Of a DNA stretch of 29,336 nucleotides, positions 18,574 to 26,156 are shown piece by piece; positions within the stretch are counted from its first letter, which is position 1, and every line of letters begins with the position of its first letter. Source of the DNA: Bacteroidota bacterium (GTDB lineage: Bacteria > Bacteroidota > Bacteroidia > Sphingobacteriales > Sphingobacteriaceae); assembly GCA_013286985.1 (NCBI GenBank), contig JABDEQ010000024.1:1-29336 (forward strand), given 5' to 3'. The position numbers and the translations under genes are program-made. The notes below the pieces were generated by a model that saw only the letters and a program-made list of their open reading frames with translations, ran no database searches and was not told the DNA's origin.

Positions 18574-19923
18574 TTATAAATCTTTTGGGGCATCGTCCTT
18601 TGAAATCAATATGCCGTCTTTTATTGCTTGCATAAAGTCGTCATAGTCTTTTTCAGTTTGATCGGCATAAAGTGCCGAAAATTTACACACGGCTTCTGCA
18701 AATCCGTCCCCTTTGCCTATGTAACCGCTTATTAATGGCCCCTGCCCTGTTTTACAATGAGCCCGCGCCAAAATATTTCCACAGATATTAGCGTATCCTG
18801 CTAACATCGTCTTGCTAAATTCTTCAATTTGGGGCGACATTTTTTTATCGCGTAGCTGGCGCAGATAAAAATGTTTTCCGGCTGAGGTCTTTGCCCAACC
18901 CAAAAACATATCACTGGCCGATTGTATTAACCGTTGTCCCTGCACCACCCGCTCGCCTGAATGCTGAAATTCACTTTTGGTGGTAAATGGTTCCAATACC
19001 GATTGCCCGGCTTCTTTCACCTGTAAAAAAAGCGGTTCCTTATTGTCGTTCATCAATAAAACTACCATGCATCGTGTCCCTACGCTACCAACGCCCACTA
19101 CTTTAAGGGCTACATCAAGTACTTTATACTGATCAAGTAATTGCCGGCGGTCATTTTGGAGTGTGCTTTTATAATCGTTCATAAACGATATAATCCCGGC
19201 CATTTGTTCTTCTACATCCAAAGGATGATAGATCAATGGCGCATGATCGGTAATTTCTATTTTACCCAATGTATTCGCTGTAATTTTGTAAAATACTGTA
19301 TCATGTGTTTGCTCATTGGCTTTTTTAATTGCTTTGGCGATCAGTGTTTTCCCTTCTTTGGTTTTGGCATTTTGTTGTATCTCTTCCAGTGTTAGTTTGG
19401 AGTACCACAAATCAAGAAAGTTCATGGACGAATATTCGTATATCTTTTGCTGATAGGTTGACATCAATTGCATGGTAACCTCCTTCCCATCGCTCGCGCT
19501 ATATCCTTTTTCGCGGCAGGCCAACAAAAAACTGGCAGCCAGTCTTTTCAGATCCCATTCCCATGGCCCGGGGTTAGTTTCATCAAAATCGTTCATGTCA
19601 ACAATCAAGGTACGCTCTGGTGTAGCAAATCCGCCAAAATTCATTAAATGACAATCGCCACAGGCCTGCACATTAATACCCGTTAAAGGTGAACAGGAAA
19701 GATCATTTGCCATTAACGATGCCGTGCCCCGGTAAAAAGTAAAAGGCGATTTACCCATCCTGAAATGCCTGATGGGAACCAATTCGGGCAGGCGCCCCTC
19801 GTTAGACTGGCTAATCATACGCTCCACAGACGGCCTGTTTAACGGAAGATGTAATTTGGCATGAGAACTACGTGAGGTAATTTCTCTTAAAGTCTTGCCT
19901 TCGCTGTATTTTTCTTTAAACAT
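18574..19923 (-). CDS. DUF2252 family protein (kinase-like fold)
   Basis: 449 aa, cytosolic (no signal peptide). It matches DUF2252: HFRMGKSPFTFYRGTASLMA (53-72), CGDCHLMNFGGF (88-99), VDMNDFDE (108-115), WEWDLKRLAASF (121-132) and HCKTGQGPLISGYIGKGDGF near the end. The GDxHxxN...DFD pair resembles the catalytic loop and metal-binding aspartate of aminoglycoside-phosphotransferase-like kinases, so a small-molecule or protein kinase role is possible; no substrate is known to me. The phosphoketolase gene follows on the same strand after 186 bases with no evident terminator, so they may be co-transcribed. Confidence 0.88.
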   Translation of the reverse strand: MFKEKYSEGKTLREITSRSSHAKLHLPLNRPSVERMISQSNEGRLPELVPIRHFRMGKSPFTFYRGTASLMANDLSCSPLTGINVQACGDCHLMNFGGFATPERTLIVDMNDFDETNPGPWEWDLKRLAASFLLACREKGYSASDGKEVTMQLMSTYQQKIYEYSSMNFLDLWYSKLTLEEIQQNAKTKEGKTLIAKAIKKANEQTHDTVFYKITANTLGKIEITDHAPLIYHPLDVEEQMAGIISFMNDYKSTLQNDRRQLLDQYKVLDVALKVVGVGSVGTRCMVVLLMNDNKEPLFLQVKEAGQSVLEPFTTKSEFQHSGERVVQGQRLIQSASDMFLGWAKTSAGKHFYLRQLRDKKMSPQIEEFSKTMLAGYANICGNILARAHCKTGQGPLISGYIGKGDGFAEAVCKFSALYADQTEKDYDDFMQAIKDGILISKDDAPKDL

Positions 19924-20062
19924 AGCAGCATTTCTTGTTTAACATTTTTCATCTCATCTCATTATCAAAACAGAATTGCAGAGCATTACCCTTATTTTAA
20001 AACGGCAATAGCCAAAAACTCAATGTAATTAATAATATCAGGCAAATTTTAATGCCAAGCAG

Positions 20063-20314
20063 TTAACCGTTTTTATAAGCCGTAGTCATTATTTTTTTGT
20101 GCCTTCTATAATGATTATTCACCCTTATAAAATGAACTCTTTGTACATATACAGGCGCTATTGGCTGATTCTTATTTTCATCAAGCTTTACACCTTTTTG
20201 GCTGGAGGGCTGCTCATCATCAGTGGGTTGCGTGGTAGTAACGCTAACAATACGCCCCACCTCATAGTGTATTACAACTATCATGAACAGATAAAATATG
20301 TATTTGGGTTTCAT
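20063..20314 (-). CDS. Small exported or membrane-anchored protein, unknown
   Basis: 83 aa, ATG 20314, 33 bases after the stop of the DUF6515-like gene and likely on the same transcript. Residues 4-16 (KYIFYLFMIVVIH) are hydrophobic and could be a signal peptide or anchor; the rest is polar, with Gln/Asp/Lys in the middle and a basic tail (NNHYRRHKKIMTTAYKNG). An opposite-strand frame of 74 codons overlaps it; the minus-strand frame is preferred for its operon position and exported character. No family recognised. Confidence 0.55.
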   Translation of the reverse strand: MKPKYIFYLFMIVVIHYEVGRIVSVTTTQPTDDEQPSSQKGVKLDENKNQPIAPVYVQRVHFIRVNNHYRRHKKIMTTAYKNG

Positions 20315-20347
20315 AGCTCTTAAATTTAAATCCGTTTATTGTTACAT

Positions 20348-21289
20348 TTATTTAGCCTCCTGAACAGTTACCACTTCATACATATTTTTACCGTTTTGTT
20401 GGATAGGCTGATAATAAGTATCGCCCACTTTCATATAGGTTATATCGCCAACCTTAACTTCTTTGCCTCCGTCGGGAAGGTTCTCAACAACAGCACCGGC
20501 AGTAGGCGCAACAACGGTATATCCTTTTGAAGATTTTTCATAAAAAGTACCGCCATAATAATAGTTAGTGGTTTGGTTAACCACTACGGTTTGTGTGTTG
20601 CTGGGCACTGTTGTTACCACTGCACCAACGGGTGCGGCTACTACAGTATAACCACCATTTGAAGGCGCATAAAAAACGCCCTGATCATAATGGTATTGTG
20701 CCGCGGCTTGCGCTTGTGCATTCGCACTAGCTACGCTAACAACAATAGCTGTTGTAGCCAGTGCTGCAACAAAAAAGCCCCATGGATGGTAAACCGGTCC
20801 CCAGGCATATGGATGATAAGGGTGATAATAGTAAGGGTGATAGCTATAATAACTGCGACCACCGTATACATACGGAGGCCTGGTATAAGCTACGTTGTTT
20901 CTTCGTACTACCGTATTATTTTGTACTACCGTGCGGTTATTGTTAACATTTACATTTACCGTGTTGCCGCTGTTAACGTTATTGGTTTTATTATGAACGT
21001 TTGTATTATTGTTGCTATTGCGGTTACCGTTGTTTGCATTGGTACGATTGCCGTTGTTGCGGGTATTACCCGAAACATTATTCCTGTTGCCCGGGTTGGT
21101 GTTCCGGGTACTTCCTGAAAGATTGTTCCTGTTTCTGCCAGCGTTATTTCTCTGTGCCGGCGCCGAACGTCCGCCTCTTCCGCCGCCTTCCCGCCGTACC
21201 TGCGCAAACAACACAGAAATATCACTTATAATGATGATCAGCAAAAATATTATTGATTGTTTGCCGGCGAATATTAACTTCTTTTTCAT
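20348..21289 (-). CDS. Exported Asn-rich DUF6515-like protein
   Basis: 313 aa. Signal peptide 1-29 (VLFA|Q). Residues about 47-132 are low complexity, mostly Asn with Arg, Gly, Thr and Val; 148-171 is a Tyr/His/Pro block (HPYYYHPYHPYAWGPVYHPW); 172-188 is hydrophobic and could cross a membrane. The C-terminal part has two copies of a short beta unit: YDQGVFYAPSNGGYTVVAAP (201-220) and YYGGTFYEKSSKGYTVVAPT (244-263), each followed by a GAVV segment, then KVGDITYMKVGDTYYQPIQQ. This is the arrangement of DUF6515 proteins. Function unknown; an envelope-associated structural or matrix role is a guess. Several frames on the opposite strand here are by-products of the AAC-rich repeat. Confidence 0.82.
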   Translation of the reverse strand: MKKKLIFAGKQSIIFLLIIIISDISVLFAQVRREGGGRGGRSAPAQRNNAGRNRNNLSGSTRNTNPGNRNNVSGNTRNNGNRTNANNGNRNSNNNTNVHNKTNNVNSGNTVNVNVNNNRTVVQNNTVVRRNNVAYTRPPYVYGGRSYYSYHPYYYHPYHPYAWGPVYHPWGFFVAALATTAIVVSVASANAQAQAAAQYHYDQGVFYAPSNGGYTVVAAPVGAVVTTVPSNTQTVVVNQTTNYYYGGTFYEKSSKGYTVVAPTAGAVVENLPDGGKEVKVGDITYMKVGDTYYQPIQQNGKNMYEVVTVQEAK

Positions 21290-21651
21290 TTCAAAAAATT
21301 TAAGATGTAAAACACATAGAGCCCGTGGCGATATTTAATTCAAAGTAAAAGGTGTTTGAGCGAATTATAGGTATATACGCTGCCCGCATTGGTTGCACTT
21401 TTAAAAATGAAACACGATGCCGTATAATTAATGTGTGGTTTGGATAAAAACGCAGGTATGGTGAGTGTTGAATGATTTTTAAATACCAAGCCTCTTTGTG
21501 GTTAAACAGGAGCGCCAATTTTAATTATTAAGCTACTCAACCGAGGTGTATGCAAACCGGCAGATCAAGAAAAACACTTAACTTTTTTGATAAACTCCTT
21601 AATACTGTTGATCTTTTTGAAACTTTTAGTAAATAACTGACAATCAAACAG

Positions 21652-21681
21652 AAAAAAGCCAGGCCCAACCCCGGACCTGGC
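21652..21681 (-). terminator. Intrinsic terminator
   Basis: Minus strand: GCCAGGTCC-ggggtt-GGGCCTGGC then TTTTTT (21657-21652). The nine-base arms (21673-21681 and 21658-21666) pair with a single T-G wobble. It ends the candidate small RNA and would also stop read-through from the 138-aa gene upstream. Confidence 0.85.
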
Positions 21682-21731
21682 CACATCCACTTATGAAAAA
21701 GTGTGCAGAGTCACCCTAAAACTTTGCACAT
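21652..21731 (-). ncRNA. Candidate ~80-nt small RNA
   Basis: Reading the minus strand: a promoter-like pair (21734-21764), then a 5' hairpin TGTGCAAAG/CTCTGCACA (arms 21722-21730 and 21702-21710, one C-A mismatch) starting where transcription should begin, a short U-rich linker that can form a 5-bp stem CACTT/AAGTG, and a GC-rich terminator hairpin ending in six T. No protein frame fits this unit, and both neighbouring genes are about 190 bases or more away. I do not recognise an RNA family. It could instead be the 3' untranslated end of the 138-aa gene upstream, with the 5' hairpin incidental. Confidence 0.5.
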
Positions 21732-21733
21732 TA

Positions 21734-21764
21734 CAAATTTTGTGTTTTTTTTTATGTAATCAAA
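21734..21764 (-). promoter_or_regulatory. Candidate promoter of the small RNA
   Basis: TTTG (21761-21764), a 19-base spacer and AAAATTTG (21734-21741) on the minus strand match the Bacteroidota consensus TTTG-19/21-TAnnTTTG with one mismatch. The predicted start near 21731 falls at the foot of the first hairpin. Confidence 0.45.
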
Positions 21765-21919
21765 ACATTTATTATTAATTAAAGTAGCATATTCAAATTT
21801 GAAACTTCAAAAGTTGGATTTTATGACCATTTCCTGGGAATACGCGCCAAAAATGCTTTTTTAAATCGTAGTATCGGCTCAGTATTAACTGCCGGAACTT
21901 TGTCTGAATTAAGGTTTTA

Positions 21920-22336
21920 TTATTTCATAGCAAAAACAGTAACGTTAGCCCTTCCCGTTAGTCCCTGGGTATCATACCAAAAGTCTATTCTTCTTATTCT
22001 GCGCTCTCCAACGCCTCTTAAATCAATCACCCTGCTTTCTCCTCCCCGGGGTATATCATACAATGTTTCAATATTGTCGGGCGCGCCATTATCATAAGTT
22101 ACTACCATTTTCACCAAACGCAAAGGCGCATCAGTTACTTTTAATTTAACGCTGCTGAAATTATTAAAAGGGCCCTGCACAATAATTCCATCATGATCGG
22201 CTGTAAATTTTGCCTGTGTTGTGCCTATTATTTGCCAGCTTCCAGCAGGCGCGTTTTTGGGAGATCGAATCTGCTGGGCCGTAGCAATCTGACTCATCAT
22301 AAAAACCAACAGTAAATTGCATAACAGTTTTTTCAT
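21920..22336 (-). CDS. Small secreted protein, DUF2541-like
   Basis: 138 aa. Signal peptide 1-20 (SQIATA|Q). The mature part is a single beta-sandwich-like domain: SWQIIGTTQAKFTADHDGII, a middle FNNFSSVKLKVTDAPLRLVK, and a close GESRVIDLRGVGERRIRRID then FWYDT. This order (W-x-x-LG, D-H-D-x-I, K-x-x-V, R-x-I-D-L, R-x-I-x-x-I-x-x-x-Y) resembles DUF2541 proteins of the periplasm; the assignment is from memory of the pattern and moderate. No clear operon partner: gaps are 157 bases upstream and several hundred downstream. Confidence 0.72.
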   Translation of the reverse strand: MKKLLCNLLLVFMMSQIATAQQIRSPKNAPAGSWQIIGTTQAKFTADHDGIIVQGPFNNFSSVKLKVTDAPLRLVKMVVTYDNGAPDNIETLYDIPRGGESRVIDLRGVGERRIRRIDFWYDTQGLTGRANVTVFAMK

Positions 22337-22493
22337 GGTTCTACTTTGTTAGTAAGGTCTACGCTGCGACGGGTTATAAATAGCACATTTCTTTAAATAT
22401 GATTATTATGCCGTTTGGAATTTAACAATACTTCTCCCGGGCAGTAAGCTGCAATTTTTTGTAAAAGGTATTTTATAGTCGAAAGCCAGTTAA

Positions 22494-23465
22494 TCATTTT
22501 TCCGCCTTTTTAGGCGCGGTACTGAACACGTGTGCAATCGTTATAAAAAACGTATTGCCCTGAAAACGATTAATAGCGCCAAGCTCATCAAACCACCGTA
22601 CGCCAAACAACATGCGCGATTTTGTTAACAGCACGTTACTTTCTAACCCAAGCGAATAAATATGATCCTCGCCGGGTTCAAAAACGTAAGGGGTATCACC
22701 GATAGGTATTTCATCATTTGTCACTTTAAACTGCATGTAATAAACAATGCCCGCTTTAATAATGGATGAGGGAATTTTGGTGCCATTAAATGTGTACCAG
22801 GTTTTTCCTAAACCACCTTCGGCAGTAAAAATATCACCTGTTTTTATGTTGGTATTCTTTTTATCGCCATTGATCTCGTACGAGAATAATGAAGAAAAGT
22901 CAATTGTGCCCTTCGGATCAAGATGAACGGTACCACCTGCCGAAAATTCATTGGCCCACATGCCCAAGCCGCTGTTGTTACTACCCCCAGCCGAATAAGT
23001 ACCTGTAGGGATGTACAAGGCATAGTCAAAAGTAAAATCGGCGGCTTTGGTACGCCAGCCCAGTTGAACAGGCGCAACATAAGTATCACTATAAGCAAAA
23101 GAGCTTTTTGAGCTGATGATATTCCCCTGAATGGTGTTTTGGGCAAATGGGAATAATGCTGTAGCGCCCCAGGTTGCGCCTAATATTTTGAAATTGCTTA
23201 CATAGCTGCCGCCTATAGCCGTAAGAAACATGTTAAGACCGGGAGAGTGGTTTGAGGTATTTCCGCTGGCGTCTTTTAACGACGAGGTATTGTAAAAATA
23301 AAATGGAACCAGCAGGGTAAAGGTCTCCGGCGGGGCCTGCGATCCGGCATCAAGTCCTGCGGCGCCGAGAAAGTGATCGCCTTTTAATTGTGAAAACCCT
23401 TTGTTTACACTAATAATACCTATTAAGCAACATGCTGCTATTGAAATTGTAATTTTGTTTTTCAT
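22494..23465 (-). CDS. Outer-membrane barrel, phenol meta-pathway (MetA-like) transporter family
   Basis: 323 aa. Signal peptide 1-25 (NKGFS|Q). Typical segments: GDHFLGAAGLDAGSQAPPET near the start, FTFDYALYIPTGTYSAGG (about 147-164), GLGMWANEFSAGGTVHLDPK, and a closing run of amphipathic strands. Members are annotated as transporters or as involved in the meta-pathway of phenol degradation; substrates are mostly unknown and many are not tied to phenol. It stands alone; its upstream region (23466-24142) is long and contains palindromes, which suggests regulation. Confidence 0.82.
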   Translation of the reverse strand: MKNKITISIAACCLIGIISVNKGFSQLKGDHFLGAAGLDAGSQAPPETFTLLVPFYFYNTSSLKDASGNTSNHSPGLNMFLTAIGGSYVSNFKILGATWGATALFPFAQNTIQGNIISSKSSFAYSDTYVAPVQLGWRTKAADFTFDYALYIPTGTYSAGGSNNSGLGMWANEFSAGGTVHLDPKGTIDFSSLFSYEINGDKKNTNIKTGDIFTAEGGLGKTWYTFNGTKIPSSIIKAGIVYYMQFKVTNDEIPIGDTPYVFEPGEDHIYSLGLESNVLLTKSRMLFGVRWFDELGAINRFQGNTFFITIAHVFSTAPKKAEK

Positions 23466-23617
23466 AAATCAATTTTCTAATTTCTAAGCAAATAAACATA
23501 CTTCCTGTAAAAAGAACCTTGATTTTAAAGCGTTATTGGGTTGCACATTTAAAATTGGAACAATACTAAAAGATCAAAAAACTCGCAGCCATTTGCTTAT
23601 CATTTAATATTTATCAA

Positions 23618-23764
23618 TTAATGTTTATTAAGGTCCTTCTTTTTAAATATTACCCGCATCATAGGCTTTTTAGCTTTTGATTTAACGGGCAATATCATAT
23701 ACAGGATCAGCCACGCATGTTTAAATACGCTTATAATTTTGCGATAGAAACTCCTTAATGCCAT
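23618..23764 (-). CDS. Possible small basic protein (48 aa)
   Basis: ATG 23764 to TAA 23618. It starts MALRSFYRKIISVFKHAWLI, continues with LYMILPV, and then has a Lys/Arg-rich tail ending KKKDLNKH. A hydrophobic middle (about 11-27) with basic flanks suggests a membrane-associated or cationic small protein. GGAG lies 10 bases before the ATG, an unusual Shine-Dalgarno match for this phylum. No family recognised; an open frame of 48 codons in AT-rich DNA can arise by chance. Confidence 0.35.
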   Translation of the reverse strand: MALRSFYRKIISVFKHAWLILYMILPVKSKAKKPMMRVIFKKKDLNKH

Positions 23765-23855
23765 TGTTAATAATCTCCAATATATTAAGCTGATTCCTCA
23801 GGGGCAAGGAACATCATGGTGTTAATAAAACAGGGTTGTAACAGCTAATTAATGG

Positions 23856-23874
23856 ATATGTGCCTGGCACATAT
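23856..23874. repeat. 19-base palindrome, operator-like
   Basis: ATATGTGCC-T-GGCACATAT: nine-base arms with a single central base. No T-run follows on the minus strand, so it is more like a protein-binding site than a terminator. It lies about 90 bases upstream of the possible 48-aa gene and 390 bases upstream of the MetA-like barrel gene. Confidence 0.55.
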
Positions 23875-24030
23875 GTATTCTTTTTACATAAGATTATATG
23901 GGGGAAAACGTTTAACGTCCTCCCCCCACTCGCTTTCTCTCAATTTTGGTTTACCGGCTTTTAGCCCGTAAAAGTTTTAGCAAAGCAATGCACTTTTTTT
24001 AACTTACTACTTGATTTAAGCTAAAAACCT

Positions 24031-24070
24031 GTTGCATTTTTAAATTTACTACTCATTGAAAGAATGCAAC
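24031..24070 (-). terminator. Possible terminator of the AraC gene
   Basis: GTTGCATT/AATGCAAC arms (24031-24038 and 24063-24070) with a 24-base loop, followed on the minus strand by AGGTTTTTAGC. It starts 8 bases after the frame-restored TGA (24079-24081). The long loop and short T-run make it weak. Confidence 0.35.
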
Positions 24071-24078
24071 ATAAAAAA

Positions 24079-25273
24079 TCAGGCGCTATGGTTATTCTTT
24101 TTTAAAGTATTAAAATATTCGGAAGGAGAAATGCCGGTGAACTTAATAAATGCTCTGAAAAAAAGTGGTTCGTGATGTAAAGCCAACCTCCCAGCAAATG
24201 CCTTCGAGGGTTAGCTGTTTCCAGCCAATATCTTCAATATGATCTTTCAGATATTCAATTCTTTTCAGGTTTATAAAATCCTGAAAGTGCAGATTAAATT
24301 CACTGCTAATTAAACTGGATAAATGATGAGCCGGTATTTTGGTTTGTTCGGCCAATTTTTTTACGGTTATTCCTTTATGCAGATAGGGCTGTTGCTGGGT
24401 TAATACATCATCCAGCATTAATAAGTATTCATCCTTCTTTTTGGCACTAAAAAGCGGCTTAATAACCATTATTTCGTCGTGTACAACCTTTTCTTTAAAA
24501 TGATAATATTGATTGTCTTCGGCCAAATCAAGCCCTAAAGGCTGCAGGCTATATAAAATATGAGGATTAAACACCAGGACAAACAGCGTGAGCAACAAAA
24601 TAAATGACATGGTAGTATCATTCACAAAATCAATGCTGATAAAAGTAACATTGATAATTCTTTGGATAAGTAAAGAACCAAACAATACAATTAGGGTGAT
24701 ATTAAAAATTTTTACCCAATTAAGTAATCTGTAGTTTAAATGTGAGGGTCTTGTATTGTGCCGGCGCTCAAAATCAATAATATACCAGCTTTGCAAAATG
24801 GTGTAAAATAACCATAGCAGGCATTTACATATCTCCAAAAAATAGTACAGGTTTGCATGTGTAACATCAATAAACCAATTGATTGCACTATCAGCTAATG
24901 CCCTTTGTAAAGCCGCCGGATTACGTAAACTCATATTGGTTAAAATGAGCATAACCACAAAAAAGGGAATAAAATGTACCCAGTCATACTTTCTGAAAAC
25001 GCGTTCGGGCCTGAATACATTGCGGATATACAGGAAACCACAGGGCGCTACTAAAAAGATAAATGATTTAGCGATAATAAACAGAAAAGGGAAATTTGAC
25101 AGCAGCTCTTCAACGTAACAGAAATTGTAAACTGCACAAATGGATAAACTGAAAATAAATAAGCTTAGATACACATTTTGCAAAAAGTTTTTGGAGGAGA
25201 CTAAGATAATCGAAACTCCTAAGCCGGATAAACCGGTTGAAAAGAAAAAAAAGGGTAAAAATTTGGTTTCCAT
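24079..25273 (-). pseudogene. AraC-family regulator with 7TM-type sensor region, frameshifted near the C-terminus
   Basis: ATG 25273. The intact frame gives 376 aa: an N-terminal half of about seven hydrophobic helices (residues about 5-240), a linker, and an AraC HTH domain from about 290 (GITVKKLAEQTKIPAHHLSS, then FNLHFQDFINLKRIEYLKDH). It stops at TSRTTFFQSIY, inside the second HTH motif. Removing one T from the T7 run (plus-strand A7, 24158-24164) lets the frame continue as FFRAFIKFTGISPSEYF and end at TGA 24079-24081, giving 397 aa with the standard AraC ending. So the gene is disrupted, or the base is a sequencing error, or slippage restores it. The intact version would be a membrane-bound sensor/DNA-binding regulator. 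Its targets are unknown; the MetA-like barrel and an upstream repeat (25404-25444) are candidates. Confidence 0.85.
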
Positions 25274-25403
25274 AAGATGCGGGTATTAGAGGTAGCTATA
25301 AGGTGTGGTTGTTATGTAAACGTTGAGCTGCGTAGAGGGTTGCAGCAATTTAATCAATTGCGTTTTACTAGGGATGGCAACGTTTGTAGGTAGAAACGGG
25401 AAC

Positions 25404-25444
25404 TATACAGAATTTGCGCAATTAAATTCTGTATAAATTCTGTA
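25404..25444. repeat. Three-copy operator-like repeat upstream of the AraC gene
   Basis: TATACAGAATTT (25404-25415) is the exact inverse of AAATTCTGTATA (25424-25435) with an 8-base spacer, and a third copy AAATTCTGTA follows at 25435-25444, 11 bases from the second, about one helical turn. No T-run follows on the minus strand. It lies 131-171 bases upstream of the AraC start and 137 bases past the psiE stop. Confidence 0.65.
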
Positions 25445-25580
25445 CTATATTACAAATAAAAAAATTATTTAAAAAATAAATATTGTGGTTAATTTGTTGC
25501 AAATTATAACCAAAACTTTAAAATGGTACTTAAAATTGCTCAATAAGCATTCCTTCAAGCTAAATTATTTAATGTGTTTA

Positions 25581-26003
25581 TTAATCAGAGCCCTCTGCTT
25601 TTTCTGATTTGCTAACCAGATAATACCCTGCTGATAAGGAAATAATTAACGCTGCTATAGCAAACTCAGCAATTGGGTTTGCGTCTTCTATGTCAAATAT
25701 TAATATCTTTCGGGTTACAGCAATAAGGCCAACTATAAGTATTATTTTAACTTTTTCGGTATGGTCTTTAGCAAAAACTTTGATGGTTTGAATAATCTCC
25801 AGCAGCAATAATATACTGAAAAACAAACTGGTAACAGGCTTGCCTTTTTCTTCTATGTCAAATGTTTTATTTTGAACACTTTGTTCCATTTTTAAAACGA
25901 AATGATACGCCAAATCTGCCAATTGATAACACATGAATAACATACCCATTATCATCAATATGGCCGAAACGTATTTTTCAAATCTACTGAACAGTTTATC
26001 CAT
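25581..26003 (-). CDS. psiE: PsiE-family inner-membrane protein
   Basis: 140 aa (E. coli PsiE is 136 aa). Four predicted membrane helices at about 12-34, 57-75, 84-103 and 110-130. The VTRKILIFDIEDANP segment (96-110) and the AIAALIISLSAGYYLVSK end are the family hallmark. PsiE was named as a phosphate-starvation-inducible protein; its molecular role is unknown. A 153-base gap upstream contains a structured element (26058-26121) that may control it. The following 307 bases (25274-25580) hold only the repeat upstream of the AraC gene. Confidence 0.85.
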   Translation of the reverse strand: MDKLFSRFEKYVSAILMIMGMLFMCYQLADLAYHFVLKMEQSVQNKTFDIEEKGKPVTSLFFSILLLLEIIQTIKVFAKDHTEKVKIILIVGLIAVTRKILIFDIEDANPIAEFAIAALIISLSAGYYLVSKSEKAEGSD

Positions 26004-26057
26004 AGTTTACATTCAATCCCGTTTAGTCTGAAAAAGGCAGATGGCTAGATATTAAAG

Positions 26058-26121
26058 ACCTAACCATCATCAGGCAGCTGAAAAACTATAATTGCATTAG
26101 GTTTTCAAGTGTCTGATGATG
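26058..26121 (-). promoter_or_regulatory. Long hairpin with possible pseudoknot before psiE
   Basis: Two 20-base arms (26065-26084 and 26102-26121) are complementary at 17 positions, enclosing a 17-base loop. On the minus-strand RNA the loop-side ACCTAA (26097-26102) can pair with TTAGGT just past the stem (26058-26063), an H-type pseudoknot arrangement. It starts 36 bases after the lipoprotein stop and ends about 55 bases before the psiE ATG. A weak T-run (GTCTTTAATA) follows, so partial termination is possible. A leader element or 3'-end structure is inferred. Confidence 0.5.
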
Positions 26122-26156
26122 ATTGTTTAAAATTTGATTTCTATTTAAATAATCAG

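Larger units (their letters stand above)
21290..21919. other. Long intergenic region holding a candidate small RNA
   Basis: 630 bases without a convincing protein gene. The 72-codon minus-strand frame at 21300-21518 has no signal peptide, family or start-site support. The distinct structure is the promoter/hairpin/terminator set at 21652-21764. The rest (21541-21650, 21781-21919) is AT-rich and holds only a short palindrome TTCAAATTTGAA near 21792. Confidence 0.6.
23466..24142. other. Intergenic region between the MetA-like barrel and the AraC gene
   Basis: About 610 bases once the frame-restored end of the AraC gene (24079) is counted. It holds a possible 48-aa gene (23618-23764), a 19-base palindrome (23856-23874), a GGGGGA/TCCCCC stem with a 15-base loop (23900-23905 and 23921-23926) and a stem-loop just after the AraC gene (24031-24070). 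I found no strong promoter consensus. Confidence 0.55.

Noticed and set aside
20099..20323. 74-codon plus-strand frame opposite the 83-aa small gene
   Set aside because: The minus-strand frame fits the operon and has an exported N-terminus; both are unlikely to be coding.
20690..21338. Several plus-strand frames of 61-142 codons opposite the Asn-rich gene
   Set aside because: They are antisense by-products of AAC/GTT-rich repeats, with no start context or family.
21300..21518. 72-codon minus-strand frame upstream of the DUF6515-like gene
   Set aside because: Composition looks random, with no signal peptide or recognisable domain, and it ends just before the real start.
21693..21719. Eight-codon plus-strand frame MKKCAESP as a leader peptide
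   Set aside because: No gene follows on the plus strand, and it lies inside the minus-strand small-RNA structure.
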